From assembly GCA_035503915.1 (NCBI GenBank), contig DATJSU010000037.1:233804-297803 (forward strand): a stretch of DNA of 64,000 nt, read 5' to 3'. How positions within the stretch are numbered: position 1 is the first letter of the stretch; the number at the start of each line of letters is the position of its first letter. The stretch comes from DATJMJ01 sp035503915 (GTDB lineage: Bacteria; Actinomycetota; Acidimicrobiia; Acidimicrobiales; Palsa-688). A program made the position numbers and the translations under genes. A model generated the notes under the pieces. That model was not told the origin of the DNA and made no database searches. It was given only the letters and a program-made list of their open reading frames with translations. Positions 16,376 through 25,236 of this stretch are shown here, piece after piece.

Positions 16376-17235
16376 GCTCGGCGACGGGCGGGGAAGCGCT
16401 GCCGGAGCTTGGGTTTTTACGTGCGCGGCTCAAAGGTCTGCGGCGAGTCGTGGTCGCTTTTAGCGGCGGGGCCGATTCGGCTCTCCTCGCCTGGGTCGCG
16501 AACGACGAGCTCGGGCCCGAGGCTGCGCTGGCCGTCACGGCCGTGTCGGCCTCGTTGGCCGGCTCGGAGCTGCAGGATTGCCGCCAGCTCGCTGCGGAAT
16601 GGCGCCTCAACTACCGCGAGGTCGAGACTCAAGAGGTGAGGAGGCCGGGCTACGTTGCCAACGGGGCCGACCGCTGCTGGTATTGCAAGGACGAGCTCAT
16701 GCAGTCGCTCGTGCCGCTCGCCGGGCGCGCGAGCGCAACGATAGTTCTCGGTGTCAACGTCGATGACCTTTCCGATCACCGGCCGGGGCAGGACGCTGCC
16801 CGGAAGGCCGGCGCGTTGTTCCCCTTGGTAGAAGCCGGTTTTACGAAGAGCGCTGTCCGCAGGACATCTCTCGCACTCGGCTTGCGCACCTGGGACAAGC
16901 CCGCCGCCGCGTGCCTTGCATCTCGCGTGCCGTATGGGACGCCGGTCAACCTGAGCACCTTGGAGATGGTGGCGCGTGCGGAAGCCTCCTTGCGGGGGCT
17001 TGGTTTCCGGTCCGGGTTGCGCGTGCGCCACTATGGCGACCTGGCACGGGTGGAGCTCCCGCTGGAGGATCTGGCACGCGCACTCGGCTTGCGCGAAGAA
17101 GTCGTGAGAGCTGTGCGCTCAGCCGGTTACAGGTATGTAACACTCGACCTGGAGGGCCTGCGCTCAGGTAACTTGAACGCCGCTTTGGCCTCGGCGAGCA
17201 CGCTCGCTGCGCCCGGAAAGGAGGTACCGGCATGA
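16372..17235 (+). CDS. larE: LarE-family ATP-dependent sulfur transferase
   Basis: 287 residues. The GTG start at 16372 overlaps the chdC stop. The PP-loop VVVAFSGGADSALLAW adenylates its substrate; ADRCWYCKDELM and AACLASRVPYGT hold the conserved cysteines and the catalytic SR of LarE proteins. Classical LarE sacrifices a cysteine sulfur to build the nickel-pincer cofactor of lactate racemase, with LarB and LarC. Neither partner is here; it sits between chdC and a NIL-domain gene. A different thiolation target is possible. The two-Cys pattern CWYC is worth comparing with iron-sulfur LarE types. Confidence 0.87.
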   Translation: MSSATGGEALPELGFLRARLKGLRRVVVAFSGGADSALLAWVANDELGPEAALAVTAVSASLAGSELQDCRQLAAEWRLNYREVETQEVRRPGYVANGADRCWYCKDELMQSLVPLAGRASATIVLGVNVDDLSDHRPGQDAARKAGALFPLVEAGFTKSAVRRTSLALGLRTWDKPAAACLASRVPYGTPVNLSTLEMVARAEASLRGLGFRSGLRVRHYGDLARVELPLEDLARALGLREEVVRAVRSAGYRYVTLDLEGLRSGNLNAALASASTLAAPGKEVPA

Positions 17236-17477
17236 CGACAAAGTCAGTGCGGGCACGGCTGACTTTCCCCGAGGACCTGGTGAGCGAGCCGGTAATTGCT
17301 CAGCTTGCCCTTGACTATGGGGTGATCGCGAACATTCGGCGAGCCAATGTGGAGGACCACACGGGCTGGATTGTCTGCGAACTGTCGGGCACGAACGAGG
17401 CAATAGACGCCGGCGTCGCTTGGCTCACTTCAACGGGCATAAAGGTCGATTGGCTCGGCGGCCCTGTCGAAAGCTAA
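17232..17477 (+). CDS. NIL-domain small protein
   Basis: 81 residues, ATG overlapping the larE stop by 4 bp. The sequence RARLTFPEDLVSEPVIAQLA, then VIANIRRANVEDHTGWIVCE and AIDAGVAWLTSTGIKVDWLG, matches the NIL domain, a ferredoxin-like fold that in MetN senses methionine and is found alone in small actinobacterial proteins. Coupled translation with larE and chdC suggests a shared pathway, perhaps a ligand-sensing or sulfur-handling subunit. Confidence 0.82.
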   Translation: MTTKSVRARLTFPEDLVSEPVIAQLALDYGVIANIRRANVEDHTGWIVCELSGTNEAIDAGVAWLTSTGIKVDWLGGPVES

Positions 17478-17485
17478 AGCCCTCC

Positions 17486-17878
17486 TCAGCGCGGGCGCCG
17501 CCCCTTCTTCTTGCCTTTTGCTCCCCTTGGGGAGCCGCCGGCACGCTTCCCGAGCGGTGGGCTGGCGGCCAGGCCCGAGGCAGTGTTGGACATTTGCTGG
17601 TCGGTTCCCGCAGACCAACCAACTGTGGACACCACTCGTTCTTCGAAAAACAAGCAGCCCTCAGGACAGGCGAAGACCCCCTCTTCAGCCACCCCGAGCC
17701 GGCACCGCTGCAATAACTCCCCGCCTTGTGTCGTACGCCGGATGTAGTGGCGGCAGTCTGTGCGCACGCCCATGACAAAATGATCGCGTACGGCCGAGGG
17801 AGGCGCCAACAACCAAAGGCTCGGGATGTCTCCCTCGGTTGGCGTCCCTTGCGCTGAGGTCGGCCCCGCTCCGGCCAC
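17486..17878 (-). CDS. Small cysteine-containing conserved protein
   Basis: 130 residues from a GTG. The central part is conserved-looking: DHFVMGVRTDCRHYIRRTTQ, then LLQRCRLGVAEEGVFACPEGC and LFFEERVV. The four Cys and one His in CRHY...RC...ACPEGC could bind zinc or an iron-sulfur cluster. The C-terminus is a basic low-complexity tail (GAKGKKKGRRPR), suggesting nucleic-acid or surface contact. Convergent with the NIL gene, 8 bp apart. I do not recognise a named family. Confidence 0.65.
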   Translation of the reverse strand: MAGAGPTSAQGTPTEGDIPSLWLLAPPSAVRDHFVMGVRTDCRHYIRRTTQGGELLQRCRLGVAEEGVFACPEGCLFFEERVVSTVGWSAGTDQQMSNTASGLAASPPLGKRAGGSPRGAKGKKKGRRPR

Positions 17879-17896
17879 GCACGGCGCAGGGTTGGG

Positions 17897-19366
17897 CTAT
17901 CGCCTGCGGGTGCCGCTGCGGTGGTCCAGGCCTAGGCGCCGGTTGCGCCAGCCCAGCACCTCGAGGACGAGCCACGTAGTGAGCGGGAGTACTGCGGCGA
18001 TCGTCAGCAGCACCGGCTCGGCCAGGCCTCCTTGAGGTAATTGGGCCTGTTCGGCGGCGGTAACGGTGTTGTCGGTGAGCACCACGAGCGCAGCGGCCAA
18101 CGATGTCGCTCGACCTGTGGCATCGGTGCCTACGACCTGGAGCCGGTGCGCCCCGGGAGCCGCGCGCCGAGGTACGAGGATCGCGGTCTTGAAGGTCCCG
18201 TCCGGTTGCGCCTGGGCCGAGCCGACGACGACTCGCCGGGGGGTGTCCAGGACGATCTTGATCCTGCTCCCGGCCCTAAAGCCCGAGCCCGAGACCCTGA
18301 CCTCAGCGCCGGCTTTGACCTCCGAGGGCGCCGAGACGGCCGGGGTCGCGAGCATGGCTGCCGGGGCCGGGCGCGAAGTGGACGGGACCGTCGACGGGGG
18401 ATTGGTCGAGGCGGCGGGCGCCAGCGTTGTCGTGGAAGTCGTCCGCACGCTCGGAGCTGTAGTGCGGCGGGTCGTCACTGTGCCCCCGCGGCTTGTGCCG
18501 GCGTCCGCACCGGCACTGGTGCTGAGGCCGGTAGTGGTCGCAGCGGAGCTCGCGGTGACCCCTGAGGTGCCCGGCGTGGCCGGGCTCGTGGGAACAGTCG
18601 TAGCCGACGTGACCTCCTGCGTACCGGTCTTGGACTGAGCGCCCTTGGAGGTGGTGGCCGTGAACGCAGGGGCCTTGGAGGTTGCGCCGTTGGAAGTTGG
18701 GCTCTGGGAGGTTGTGGGCGCGCTGGTCTCATTGCCGCGAGCAGTCGTGGTCGGCTCGCTCGATGAGGACCTCGTGGTGGTGGTGGTGGCGGCGGCGCCC
18801 AGTGCCGCGCCGGGGTTGGCGACAGTCGTCGGGGTGGTAGCCGGCGCAGGCGTAGTCGTCCCATTGCCCGAGGCGCTGCCGGCCGTTGTCGTGCTCGAGC
18901 TCAGGGGGAGTGCCGACGTCGAAAGGGTCGTGCTAGGAGCGCTAGACGAAGTTGGTGCGGACGGGGACGTAGTGGTCGTCGAGCTTGAGGTCGTGCTTGG
19001 CGGTGGTGGCACGGGCACCGGGACCGGTGGGATCGTGGTTGTGCTCGACGTCGAGGTAGTGGGCGCAGTAACCGATGTGGTGGAGCTCAGAGGCGCCGTT
19101 GTAGCCGTGGTGCTCGGAGCGGTCGTCACGGTTGTCGTAGATGCGGCCGGCGCGGTCGTCGTGGTCGTGCTGCTCGACTGATCAGCAGGTGCCGTGCTCG
19201 TGGTGGCTGCTGGTGGGAGGGTCGTGAGTGCGGCAGCCGACGGCTCAGTCGCGGCCGTGCCAGCTGACGCCGTCCCGCCGCTCAAGACGGACAAGACGCC
19301 TAGCGCAACCAGCGCACCGAGGCCGGCACCGAAACGACGGAGCCCTCGGTTTGGTTTGTGCTGCAT
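17897..19366 (-). CDS. Secreted Ser/Thr-rich wall protein with C-terminal LPQGG-membrane helix-basic tail
   Basis: 489 residues from the ATG at 19366 (MQHKPNRGLRRF), followed by the signal helix GLGALVALGVLSVLSGGTASA. Residues about 35-340 are extreme Ser/Thr/Ala/Pro low complexity (TTTTTAPAASTTTV-like), typical of wall-spanning stalks. A compact Ig-like domain follows (VSAPSEVKAGAEVRVSGSGF to RLQVVGTDATGR). The end has LPQGG, a membrane helix (VLLTIAAVLPLTTWLVLEVLG) and the basic tail WRNRRLGLDHR. This order is that of a sortase sorting signal; a sortase E gene is at 38115. The helix may instead be a plain anchor. The gap 19367-19577 holds no gene. Confidence 0.78.
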   Translation of the reverse strand: MQHKPNRGLRRFGAGLGALVALGVLSVLSGGTASAGTAATEPSAAALTTLPPAATTSTAPADQSSSTTTTTAPAASTTTVTTAPSTTATTAPLSSTTSVTAPTTSTSSTTTIPPVPVPVPPPPSTTSSSTTTTSPSAPTSSSAPSTTLSTSALPLSSSTTTAGSASGNGTTTPAPATTPTTVANPGAALGAAATTTTTRSSSSEPTTTARGNETSAPTTSQSPTSNGATSKAPAFTATTSKGAQSKTGTQEVTSATTVPTSPATPGTSGVTASSAATTTGLSTSAGADAGTSRGGTVTTRRTTAPSVRTTSTTTLAPAASTNPPSTVPSTSRPAPAAMLATPAVSAPSEVKAGAEVRVSGSGFRAGSRIKIVLDTPRRVVVGSAQAQPDGTFKTAILVPRRAAPGAHRLQVVGTDATGRATSLAAALVVLTDNTVTAAEQAQLPQGGLAEPVLLTIAAVLPLTTWLVLEVLGWRNRRLGLDHRSGTRRR

Positions 19367-19577
19367 CGACACCGTCCCGGCACCCAGGGTTGGCACGAAC
19401 TGGCGGTGGGTGCAACTAGTCCCGCCGCCCAAAGGGATCATATCGCCACTTGACGCCCCCAAGGGGCAGGGCCGAGGAACTCTCAGTCGAAACTTACCAG
19501 TTCACGACGGGCATCGGCTCCAGTAAGACTTCGCTTCGGCCTTGTCCCGTTTGCGGTCTTTGGCTCGAACGCCCACT

Positions 19578-22500
19578 TCACCCGGCCGTAGGGGAGGAGG
19601 TGGTGGTTGTCCGGCCCCCACCAGTTCCGGCAGCCCGTGTGGTCGCTGTGCTACCGCTCGTCGAGGACTTCGTCGAGGTCGACCCGTTGGACGTGGGCGC
19701 GTGCGTGGTCGACGTCTTGGTCTGACCGGGCCGCTGGTAGACCCGGGAGGTGGTTGTGGCCTGAGCCGCCTCTCTGGCGAGCGCGACGGCCGCCTCGGCG
19801 GCCCGGATGTCGTTCTGATAGGCCCCCAGGTCGCCCGCCTTCAATGCTGCGTCCGCGTAGGCAAAGTCCAGTTCCGCCGTTGCCAAGTACTGAGCCACCG
19901 TGCCGGTAGGTGCTGGCTGGACCGGGCCCGTGGCTGCGGTCGTGGAAGTAGTCGGCCGGGCCACCGGGGTAGTTGAGCGGGCCGTGGTTGTGGACGTGGT
20001 CGTGGGAGCGTGCGGGGTGGTAGTAGCGGGCGGGGATGTGGTCGTCGTGCTTGCCGGGTGCTTGCCGGTGCTGCTGGGTGTGTGTCGAGACGTTGTGGTG
20101 GTAGGCGAGGGAGCGTGCGTCGAGCAATAGCTTGCGAAGGGCCGTTGCCCGCCAGGGTTTGTGACCTGGCAGAGCGCTGTGTACAGGGTCGGGTCCGTCG
20201 TGCCGGACTGGAAGACCTGCTGGTTGTAGATGATGATGACGTCGTCCAAGCTCGGCACCTGGTTGTTCGTCTGCTCGACGTAGAGCGGCACTGTGAACAG
20301 CAACGATTGCCCGATCGGGGTTATCACCACGTCACCGAGCAAAGCACGAGAGCCCGAGCGGTTGAGCAGCGTCACGATCTCGGAAACCCCGGGGTTTGTT
20401 TCGGCCCGCGTCGAGACGAGGTAGGGGCCGTCGACAGTCTCTTCGGGCGGGATCGTGTAAGCGGTCAATTGCCCATAGTCCTCCGGGTAATCGGACGACG
20501 CCGTCATGAACGCCGTCAGGTTTTGCTTGTCGCCATTGGTCGAGTAAGGGACAAAAGGTTGTACTAGGACGAACTTTTGAGTTTGCTCTCCTGGCAGGGC
20601 GACAAGCTCGTACAGAGGCATTACGGGCGAGACGTTCTGCAAACCGCTATTGGGTACCAAGGTGTTCGCCGGGGTGGCCGGGATGGTCGTGCTGGCAGCC
20701 TCGCCCACTTGCCCCGACGCCCCGTTGTCGGCTACAGACCAGGCTTGCGAGCCGTTGTAGAACACCGAGGCCGCTTGCGGGCCGAGCTGGCTCACATGGT
20801 AGGTGTCCCACATGTTCGTCTGGACGGTGAACATGTCCTCGGGGTAGCGCCAGTGGCTTGTGATGCCTGGGACCAACTTGTCGGCGTCCGACATGGGCTT
20901 GAACAGTGCCGGGTACGCCCGCTCGTACGCTTGGATGATGGGATCTTGCGGGTCGAGCACAAAAAACCAGACGGTCCCGTTGTACGCGTCAACCACGGCT
21001 TTCACCGAGTTCCGGATGTAGTTGAACTGTTGGTTGACCAGGAGATCGGGGTCAGCCGACCCCGCAAGACGCGAAGTGTTCGCTTGCTCCGAGTACGGGA
21101 AGTTGTCTGTGGTGGTGTACGCGTCGACGACCCAGTAGATCTTCCCATTGCAGACGACGGGGTAGGGGTCGGCGTCATAGGAAAGAAATGGTGCCGCTTT
21201 TTCCACTCGTTCTACCACGTTGCGGTCGTAGAGGACCCGCGAGCTCGAGTCGACCTGAGAGGATATGAGCACGTTGTAGTTGCCAAAACTGACCGCAAAT
21301 GCGAGCCGGCGAAGGAACCCGCCCGCCGGTACACCGCCTGTACCGGTGTAGTGGTTGGTGACTTCGTTCCCGGTTTGCTGGTCCTCATAGTCCACCTCGG
21401 GTTGCGCTGAGTCGGCAATTACGTAGCCTCCGAGCGAGTTGGTGCTGTCGTCGAAGTAAATGCGCGGTTGCGACGCTGGCCCCGAGAGATTGGGCTGGCC
21501 TTGGGGAGGGAGGCCTGAAAGAGCAAATACAGGGCTGCCGTCAGAAGCTATGCCCCCTTGGTTGGACGGCGTCACGACAGCCCCATACCCGTGAGTGAAC
21601 TGCAGGTGCTGGTTGACCCAGCTGCTCGCTACCCCTTGGTCGTTGAGCTCCCGGGCCGAGACGAGAACTTGAGTTTCTTTCTCGGCGCCTCCAGGGCCGA
21701 CCGGGAGGTCGTAGCGGTCTGTGGTTGGCCCGCTCATCGTGTAATAGTTCCGAAACCCTTGGTATTTAGTGAAGATCGAGTTGACGTCAGTCAAGTCGGG
21801 CTGGATGAGCGGTATGTTGGCGATGCTTTGCCGGTTGGCTATCGCGGTGGGTGTTTGGCCCGTCACTTGCCCCGTGGTGACGGGCGCGTCGCCCGTGAAC
21901 TGCTCGGTTTGAACATTGTTGAGGTCGTAAGCCGAGGTCGTAGCCGTGATGTTGTCGCCCAGGTAAGGGAGTTCTTTGACGTTTTCGGCGGGGTTAACGA
22001 CAAACGCTTGCACGATCGCCGGGTAGATGTTCGCGACCAGCACCCACACGAGCCCCCAAAGGGCGACGGCCACCACCGGCAGCAGCCAACCTTGTTGACG
22101 TACGTTGTACAAGAAAAGGCCAGCTGCAATAACTGAGATGGCGATGAGCAAGACCAGGGCGGGCCTGGTGGCGTGCACGTCGGTGTATGTCGCTCCGTCG
22201 AGGATCTTGTAGCGCGTGGAGAGGACCAACGAGAGCCGTTGGAGGTAGTAGTTGCCTCCCTCGATCAGCGCAAGGATGGCAAGCAGCACGGAGAGGTGGC
22301 CTTTCACCTGGCGGCTCACCCTTTGGATCGACGAGTGGGGGCGGATGCCACCGTTCAGGTAATGAGCGACCAGACAGAGGAGCACCGTGACCATGACCGC
22401 CGAAAACAGCCATCCCACAAGCCAATTGAGGAACGGCAGCCTGAAGACGTAGAACCCGTCGTTCATGTGGTTGAGCGGGTCGATGCCTTTCCAGGGCGCT

Positions 22501-22961
22501 GAAGTGCTCGAAAAAGGTTGCGCGTTGGAGAACAGGATCCAGTTGCTCCACTGGCTATGAGCGCTCAGCCCGCCGATCAGCGCGAAAGCGACGCATACCA
22601 CCAAGCGGATCCAGCGCATGTGCGCTGAGGCGAGTTCTTGCCAGCGGGCGACGAGCTCGTCCGAAGGAGCCAAGCCTCCGGCGGGCGGCGCCAGTCGGTC
22701 GGCGAGAAGGAGGTTGCCCCACAGCACGCCGAAGAAGATGACCGTGAAGCACGCGCCGAGCCCGATCTCGATCGTCACCGTCTTTGCCCACACAGAGCTG
22801 AAGCTGACGGAGCGGAACCACAAATAGTCCGTGTACAAGGAGGCCAAACGCTGCGCTGAAGCGAGGAGGACGAGGAGCACGACCGCCGCGACGACCAGTG
22901 CCCACCGGGCGCGGTGGCCGGAGAAGGAAAATCGGCGCGGGAGGTCGGGCTGTGCTCGCAT
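19578..22961 (-). CDS. UPF0182 family integral membrane protein with Thr-rich C-terminal extension
   Basis: 1127 residues. The first third has about seven membrane helices (ALVVAAVVLLVLLASAQRLA, IGLGACFTVIFFGVLWGNLL, LVLLIAISVIAAGLFLYNV and others), then a large outside part with family blocks (YLGDNITATTSAYDL, TQVLVSARELNDQGVASSWV, HWRYPEDMFTVQTNMWDTYH, YVEQTNNQVPSLDDVIIIYN). Length to about residue 920 matches UPF0182. The rest adds two Thr/Ser/Pro-rich stretches around a helical segment (TVAQYLATAELDFAYADAAL). Function unknown. The gene is next to PDZ-Lon in mycobacteria (Rv3193c/Rv3194c); here the DivIVA fusion lies between them. Confidence 0.9.
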   Translation of the reverse strand: MRAQPDLPRRFSFSGHRARWALVVAAVVLLVLLASAQRLASLYTDYLWFRSVSFSSVWAKTVTIEIGLGACFTVIFFGVLWGNLLLADRLAPPAGGLAPSDELVARWQELASAHMRWIRLVVCVAFALIGGLSAHSQWSNWILFSNAQPFSSTSAPWKGIDPLNHMNDGFYVFRLPFLNWLVGWLFSAVMVTVLLCLVAHYLNGGIRPHSSIQRVSRQVKGHLSVLLAILALIEGGNYYLQRLSLVLSTRYKILDGATYTDVHATRPALVLLIAISVIAAGLFLYNVRQQGWLLPVVAVALWGLVWVLVANIYPAIVQAFVVNPAENVKELPYLGDNITATTSAYDLNNVQTEQFTGDAPVTTGQVTGQTPTAIANRQSIANIPLIQPDLTDVNSIFTKYQGFRNYYTMSGPTTDRYDLPVGPGGAEKETQVLVSARELNDQGVASSWVNQHLQFTHGYGAVVTPSNQGGIASDGSPVFALSGLPPQGQPNLSGPASQPRIYFDDSTNSLGGYVIADSAQPEVDYEDQQTGNEVTNHYTGTGGVPAGGFLRRLAFAVSFGNYNVLISSQVDSSSRVLYDRNVVERVEKAAPFLSYDADPYPVVCNGKIYWVVDAYTTTDNFPYSEQANTSRLAGSADPDLLVNQQFNYIRNSVKAVVDAYNGTVWFFVLDPQDPIIQAYERAYPALFKPMSDADKLVPGITSHWRYPEDMFTVQTNMWDTYHVSQLGPQAASVFYNGSQAWSVADNGASGQVGEAASTTIPATPANTLVPNSGLQNVSPVMPLYELVALPGEQTQKFVLVQPFVPYSTNGDKQNLTAFMTASSDYPEDYGQLTAYTIPPEETVDGPYLVSTRAETNPGVSEIVTLLNRSGSRALLGDVVITPIGQSLLFTVPLYVEQTNNQVPSLDDVIIIYNQQVFQSGTTDPTLYTALCQVTNPGGQRPFASYCSTHAPSPTTTTSRHTPSSTGKHPASTTTTSPPATTTPHAPTTTSTTTARSTTPVARPTTSTTAATGPVQPAPTGTVAQYLATAELDFAYADAALKAGDLGAYQNDIRAAEAAVALAREAAQATTTSRVYQRPGQTKTSTTHAPTSNGSTSTKSSTSGSTATTRAAGTGGGRTTTTSSPTAG

Positions 22962-23051
22962 TGGCTACCCGGAGCCTACTTTGGGCGGCGTCCCAGGTCG
23001 GACCGGGGTGTGGCCCGGCTGGCACGGCCGCCTTCGGGCGTCCTCCCGGGT

Positions 23052-25160
23052 CTACCGGCTCTCAGGTGCCGCCGTCGCTGCTGGCGCTGCGCCATTAGAG
23101 GCCCCGGGGAGCCCATGAGCCGGGCTTAACGGGCTGAGGGCGCAGAGGCAGCCCGGGTGAGCGGGAGGGTGAAGCTGCCCTGTCGGCCATGTCTCCCCCT
23201 TGGCCTGCGCGCCTGCCAAGGCGTTGTCTTCGCAATCGGGACAGGGCGCGTCACCGCTGCTCGGTGTCCAGTACAGGAGGGCGCCCGAAGAGAAAGCGAG
23301 GTAGGCCCCGCGTGAAAACGCTCCCGTGACTTGGTCTCGAGCCGCCGCCTCGATGCGTTGGGTTTTCCACTCCCGATAGGCGGGGCCAAGTGCTTCGGCG
23401 ACCTCCGTCGCGTCTTCGTTCGATGCCTGCAGGACCTGTTCCAGGCGTTGCCGGAGAGGCTCGGTGATCACCCGCCCCAGGTCTTCGGCCAAGTCGTCAA
23501 TGACGTCGGGGCCGAGGTCCGCCTGAGCGCCTTCCTGAGGGCCGTAAAGCTCCACCACGAGGCGCGCACCCGCTTGCGCGGCTTCCTCGAGCAGCGACCG
23601 GCCAACATCGACGAAGCGGTCCGGCTGCTCCTCAGCGCTCGGCAAAACACTCGTGGGCGTGAGAGGGCCCTTCAGGTTGCGAAGCTTGTCGAGAAGGGAG
23701 TTCTGTTCGTCTTGGAGGGCACGCTTCAATTTGCGTGCCAAGGAGCTCTCGAGGCGGGCAGTCAGCTCCTCGCGGCGCTGGAAGAACATCGAGGCGGGCG
23801 CCGCCGCCGCTTCTGCCCCCGCCTCGGCGTCTGCTCCAGTCTCATCAGTGCCGGGTTGGCTGACCGAGAGCGACTTGCGGGCGTTGCTGGTGGCCTCCGC
23901 CCGGTCGGCACGGATGCGCGCGAACAGCCCGTCGACATCGCGCTGGCTGGGAGCCGGCTCTGCATCTGGGTGCCCATTGGACGCCGCCGGGGGCAAGGTC
24001 ACCCCGGACGGGCCCGGCCCCTGACCGGACGGTTCGGGGCGCAGCACGCGCACACTTTCGATGGCGTCGGGCCGTGTGAGCACAGGCGACGCCAGGGCAG
24101 GCGCAAGCACAGGCGACGCCAGGGCAGGCCCAGGCGATTGAGGCCCGGGTGCTCCCCCGCCAGCCTTGGCCTGTTCCTGAGTGAGCGGCTTCGGCAGGAT
24201 CTTCGGGGGCGGGAGCGAGGTCGGCCCTGCGCCCACGATCGTCGTCACGCCCGCTCTCGCGGGCCGAGCGCTTTCCTCGGGCCCGTCACTGGCCGTCTGC
24301 CCGGTACCCGCAGAGACGGCCGCGACGCCTTGGCCCTCAGCGCGAGCGTGGTACGCAGGGAGCGCTTCGTCGGAGCGCAGCTCCACCAGTTCCTCGGCGT
24401 CAAGCCCGTGCTGTGGGCCCACCGCGTCAGCTGCTGCCCTTGCCTCAGCGTCGGCGCGTTGGAGCTCGTCAGTGACCTTGTCAAGAGTCTTTCGCACGAC
24501 CAGGTAGGCGTCGAGGAGGCGCTCGCGTCCCGCTCGCAGCTGTTCGACTTGTACGCTGCCAAGCTTTCTGCGGCGCGCGAGGTCGGTGAGGATCCGCTCG
24601 CGTACCGCTTGCGCCCCTTGCACCGCTTCGTCGCACTTCTTGGCGGTTTCTTCGGCAATGGCGTCCGCTTGTTGTTGCGCAAGCTCACGAAGGTGCTCTG
24701 CCTCCGCCACCGCTTGCTCGTGGATTTCCCTTGCAACCGAACCGGCTTCGGCGCTCCTCGCTGACAGCAATGATTCAGCTTCGGCAACGACCTCGGCCGC
24801 CCGTGCTTCGGCTTCGGCGACGACGCTCTGCGCTTTAGCCTCGGCTTTGGCCGTTATCTCCGTAGCGGCGCCGCGGGCGCTGCGAAGTATCGCCGCAGTT
24901 TCCTCGCCCACAGCGGTCATGAGGAGAGCTTCGTCCAACTCTGGGTGCGAGGCGCGCTGTTCGGCCTCGCGGCGCGCCCCTTCGGCCTGGTCGATACGCT
25001 CTCTCAACACCCGGACATGGGCCGCCACTTGGGAAAGGAACTGTTGTACTTCTTCAGTGTCGTAGCCACGCCAGCTTTGGCCGAACCGCCGCCCGGCGAT
25101 CATATCGGCCGACATTTCTGGCACTTCGCTCCGGCGTGAGGGGATCCGGTCAGTTGGCAC
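23052..25160 (-). CDS. DivIVA-domain coiled-coil protein with phage Mu F-like C-terminal domain
   Basis: 702 residues from a GTG (an ATG at 25115 is an alternative). Residues about 16-60 are a DivIVA lipid-binding head (IAGRRFGQSWRGYDTEEVQQ). A long coiled coil rich in Ala/Glu follows to about residue 260, then a Pro/Ala-rich linker to about 430 with a repeated PALASPVL. From about residue 595 the text changes: RIEAAARDQVTGAFSRGAYL, LLYWTPSSGDAPCPDCEDNA, GETWPTGQLHPPAHPGCLC. The CxxC plus HPxCxC arrangement (Cys640/643/671/673) is that of phage Mu gpF/SPP1 gp7-like head proteins. Expected at cell poles or septum; role of the tail unknown. Confidence 0.85.
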   Translation of the reverse strand: MPTDRIPSRRSEVPEMSADMIAGRRFGQSWRGYDTEEVQQFLSQVAAHVRVLRERIDQAEGARREAEQRASHPELDEALLMTAVGEETAAILRSARGAATEITAKAEAKAQSVVAEAEARAAEVVAEAESLLSARSAEAGSVAREIHEQAVAEAEHLRELAQQQADAIAEETAKKCDEAVQGAQAVRERILTDLARRRKLGSVQVEQLRAGRERLLDAYLVVRKTLDKVTDELQRADAEARAAADAVGPQHGLDAEELVELRSDEALPAYHARAEGQGVAAVSAGTGQTASDGPEESARPARAGVTTIVGAGPTSLPPPKILPKPLTQEQAKAGGGAPGPQSPGPALASPVLAPALASPVLTRPDAIESVRVLRPEPSGQGPGPSGVTLPPAASNGHPDAEPAPSQRDVDGLFARIRADRAEATSNARKSLSVSQPGTDETGADAEAGAEAAAAPASMFFQRREELTARLESSLARKLKRALQDEQNSLLDKLRNLKGPLTPTSVLPSAEEQPDRFVDVGRSLLEEAAQAGARLVVELYGPQEGAQADLGPDVIDDLAEDLGRVITEPLRQRLEQVLQASNEDATEVAEALGPAYREWKTQRIEAAARDQVTGAFSRGAYLAFSSGALLYWTPSSGDAPCPDCEDNALAGAQAKGETWPTGQLHPPAHPGCLCALSPLSPAHGLPGASNGAAPAATAAPESR

Positions 25161-25236
25161 GATAAGAGCCTAGGTCCGCCGCCCTCCGCCGTACTGGGAA
25201 GCTGTCGTTATTTCCCCCCCGTTGCCGGCAAAAAGC

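Noticed and set aside
23331..24764. Plus-strand reading frame of 477 residues opposite the DivIVA gene
   Set aside because: Antisense to a coiled-coil gene; no start context and no domain.
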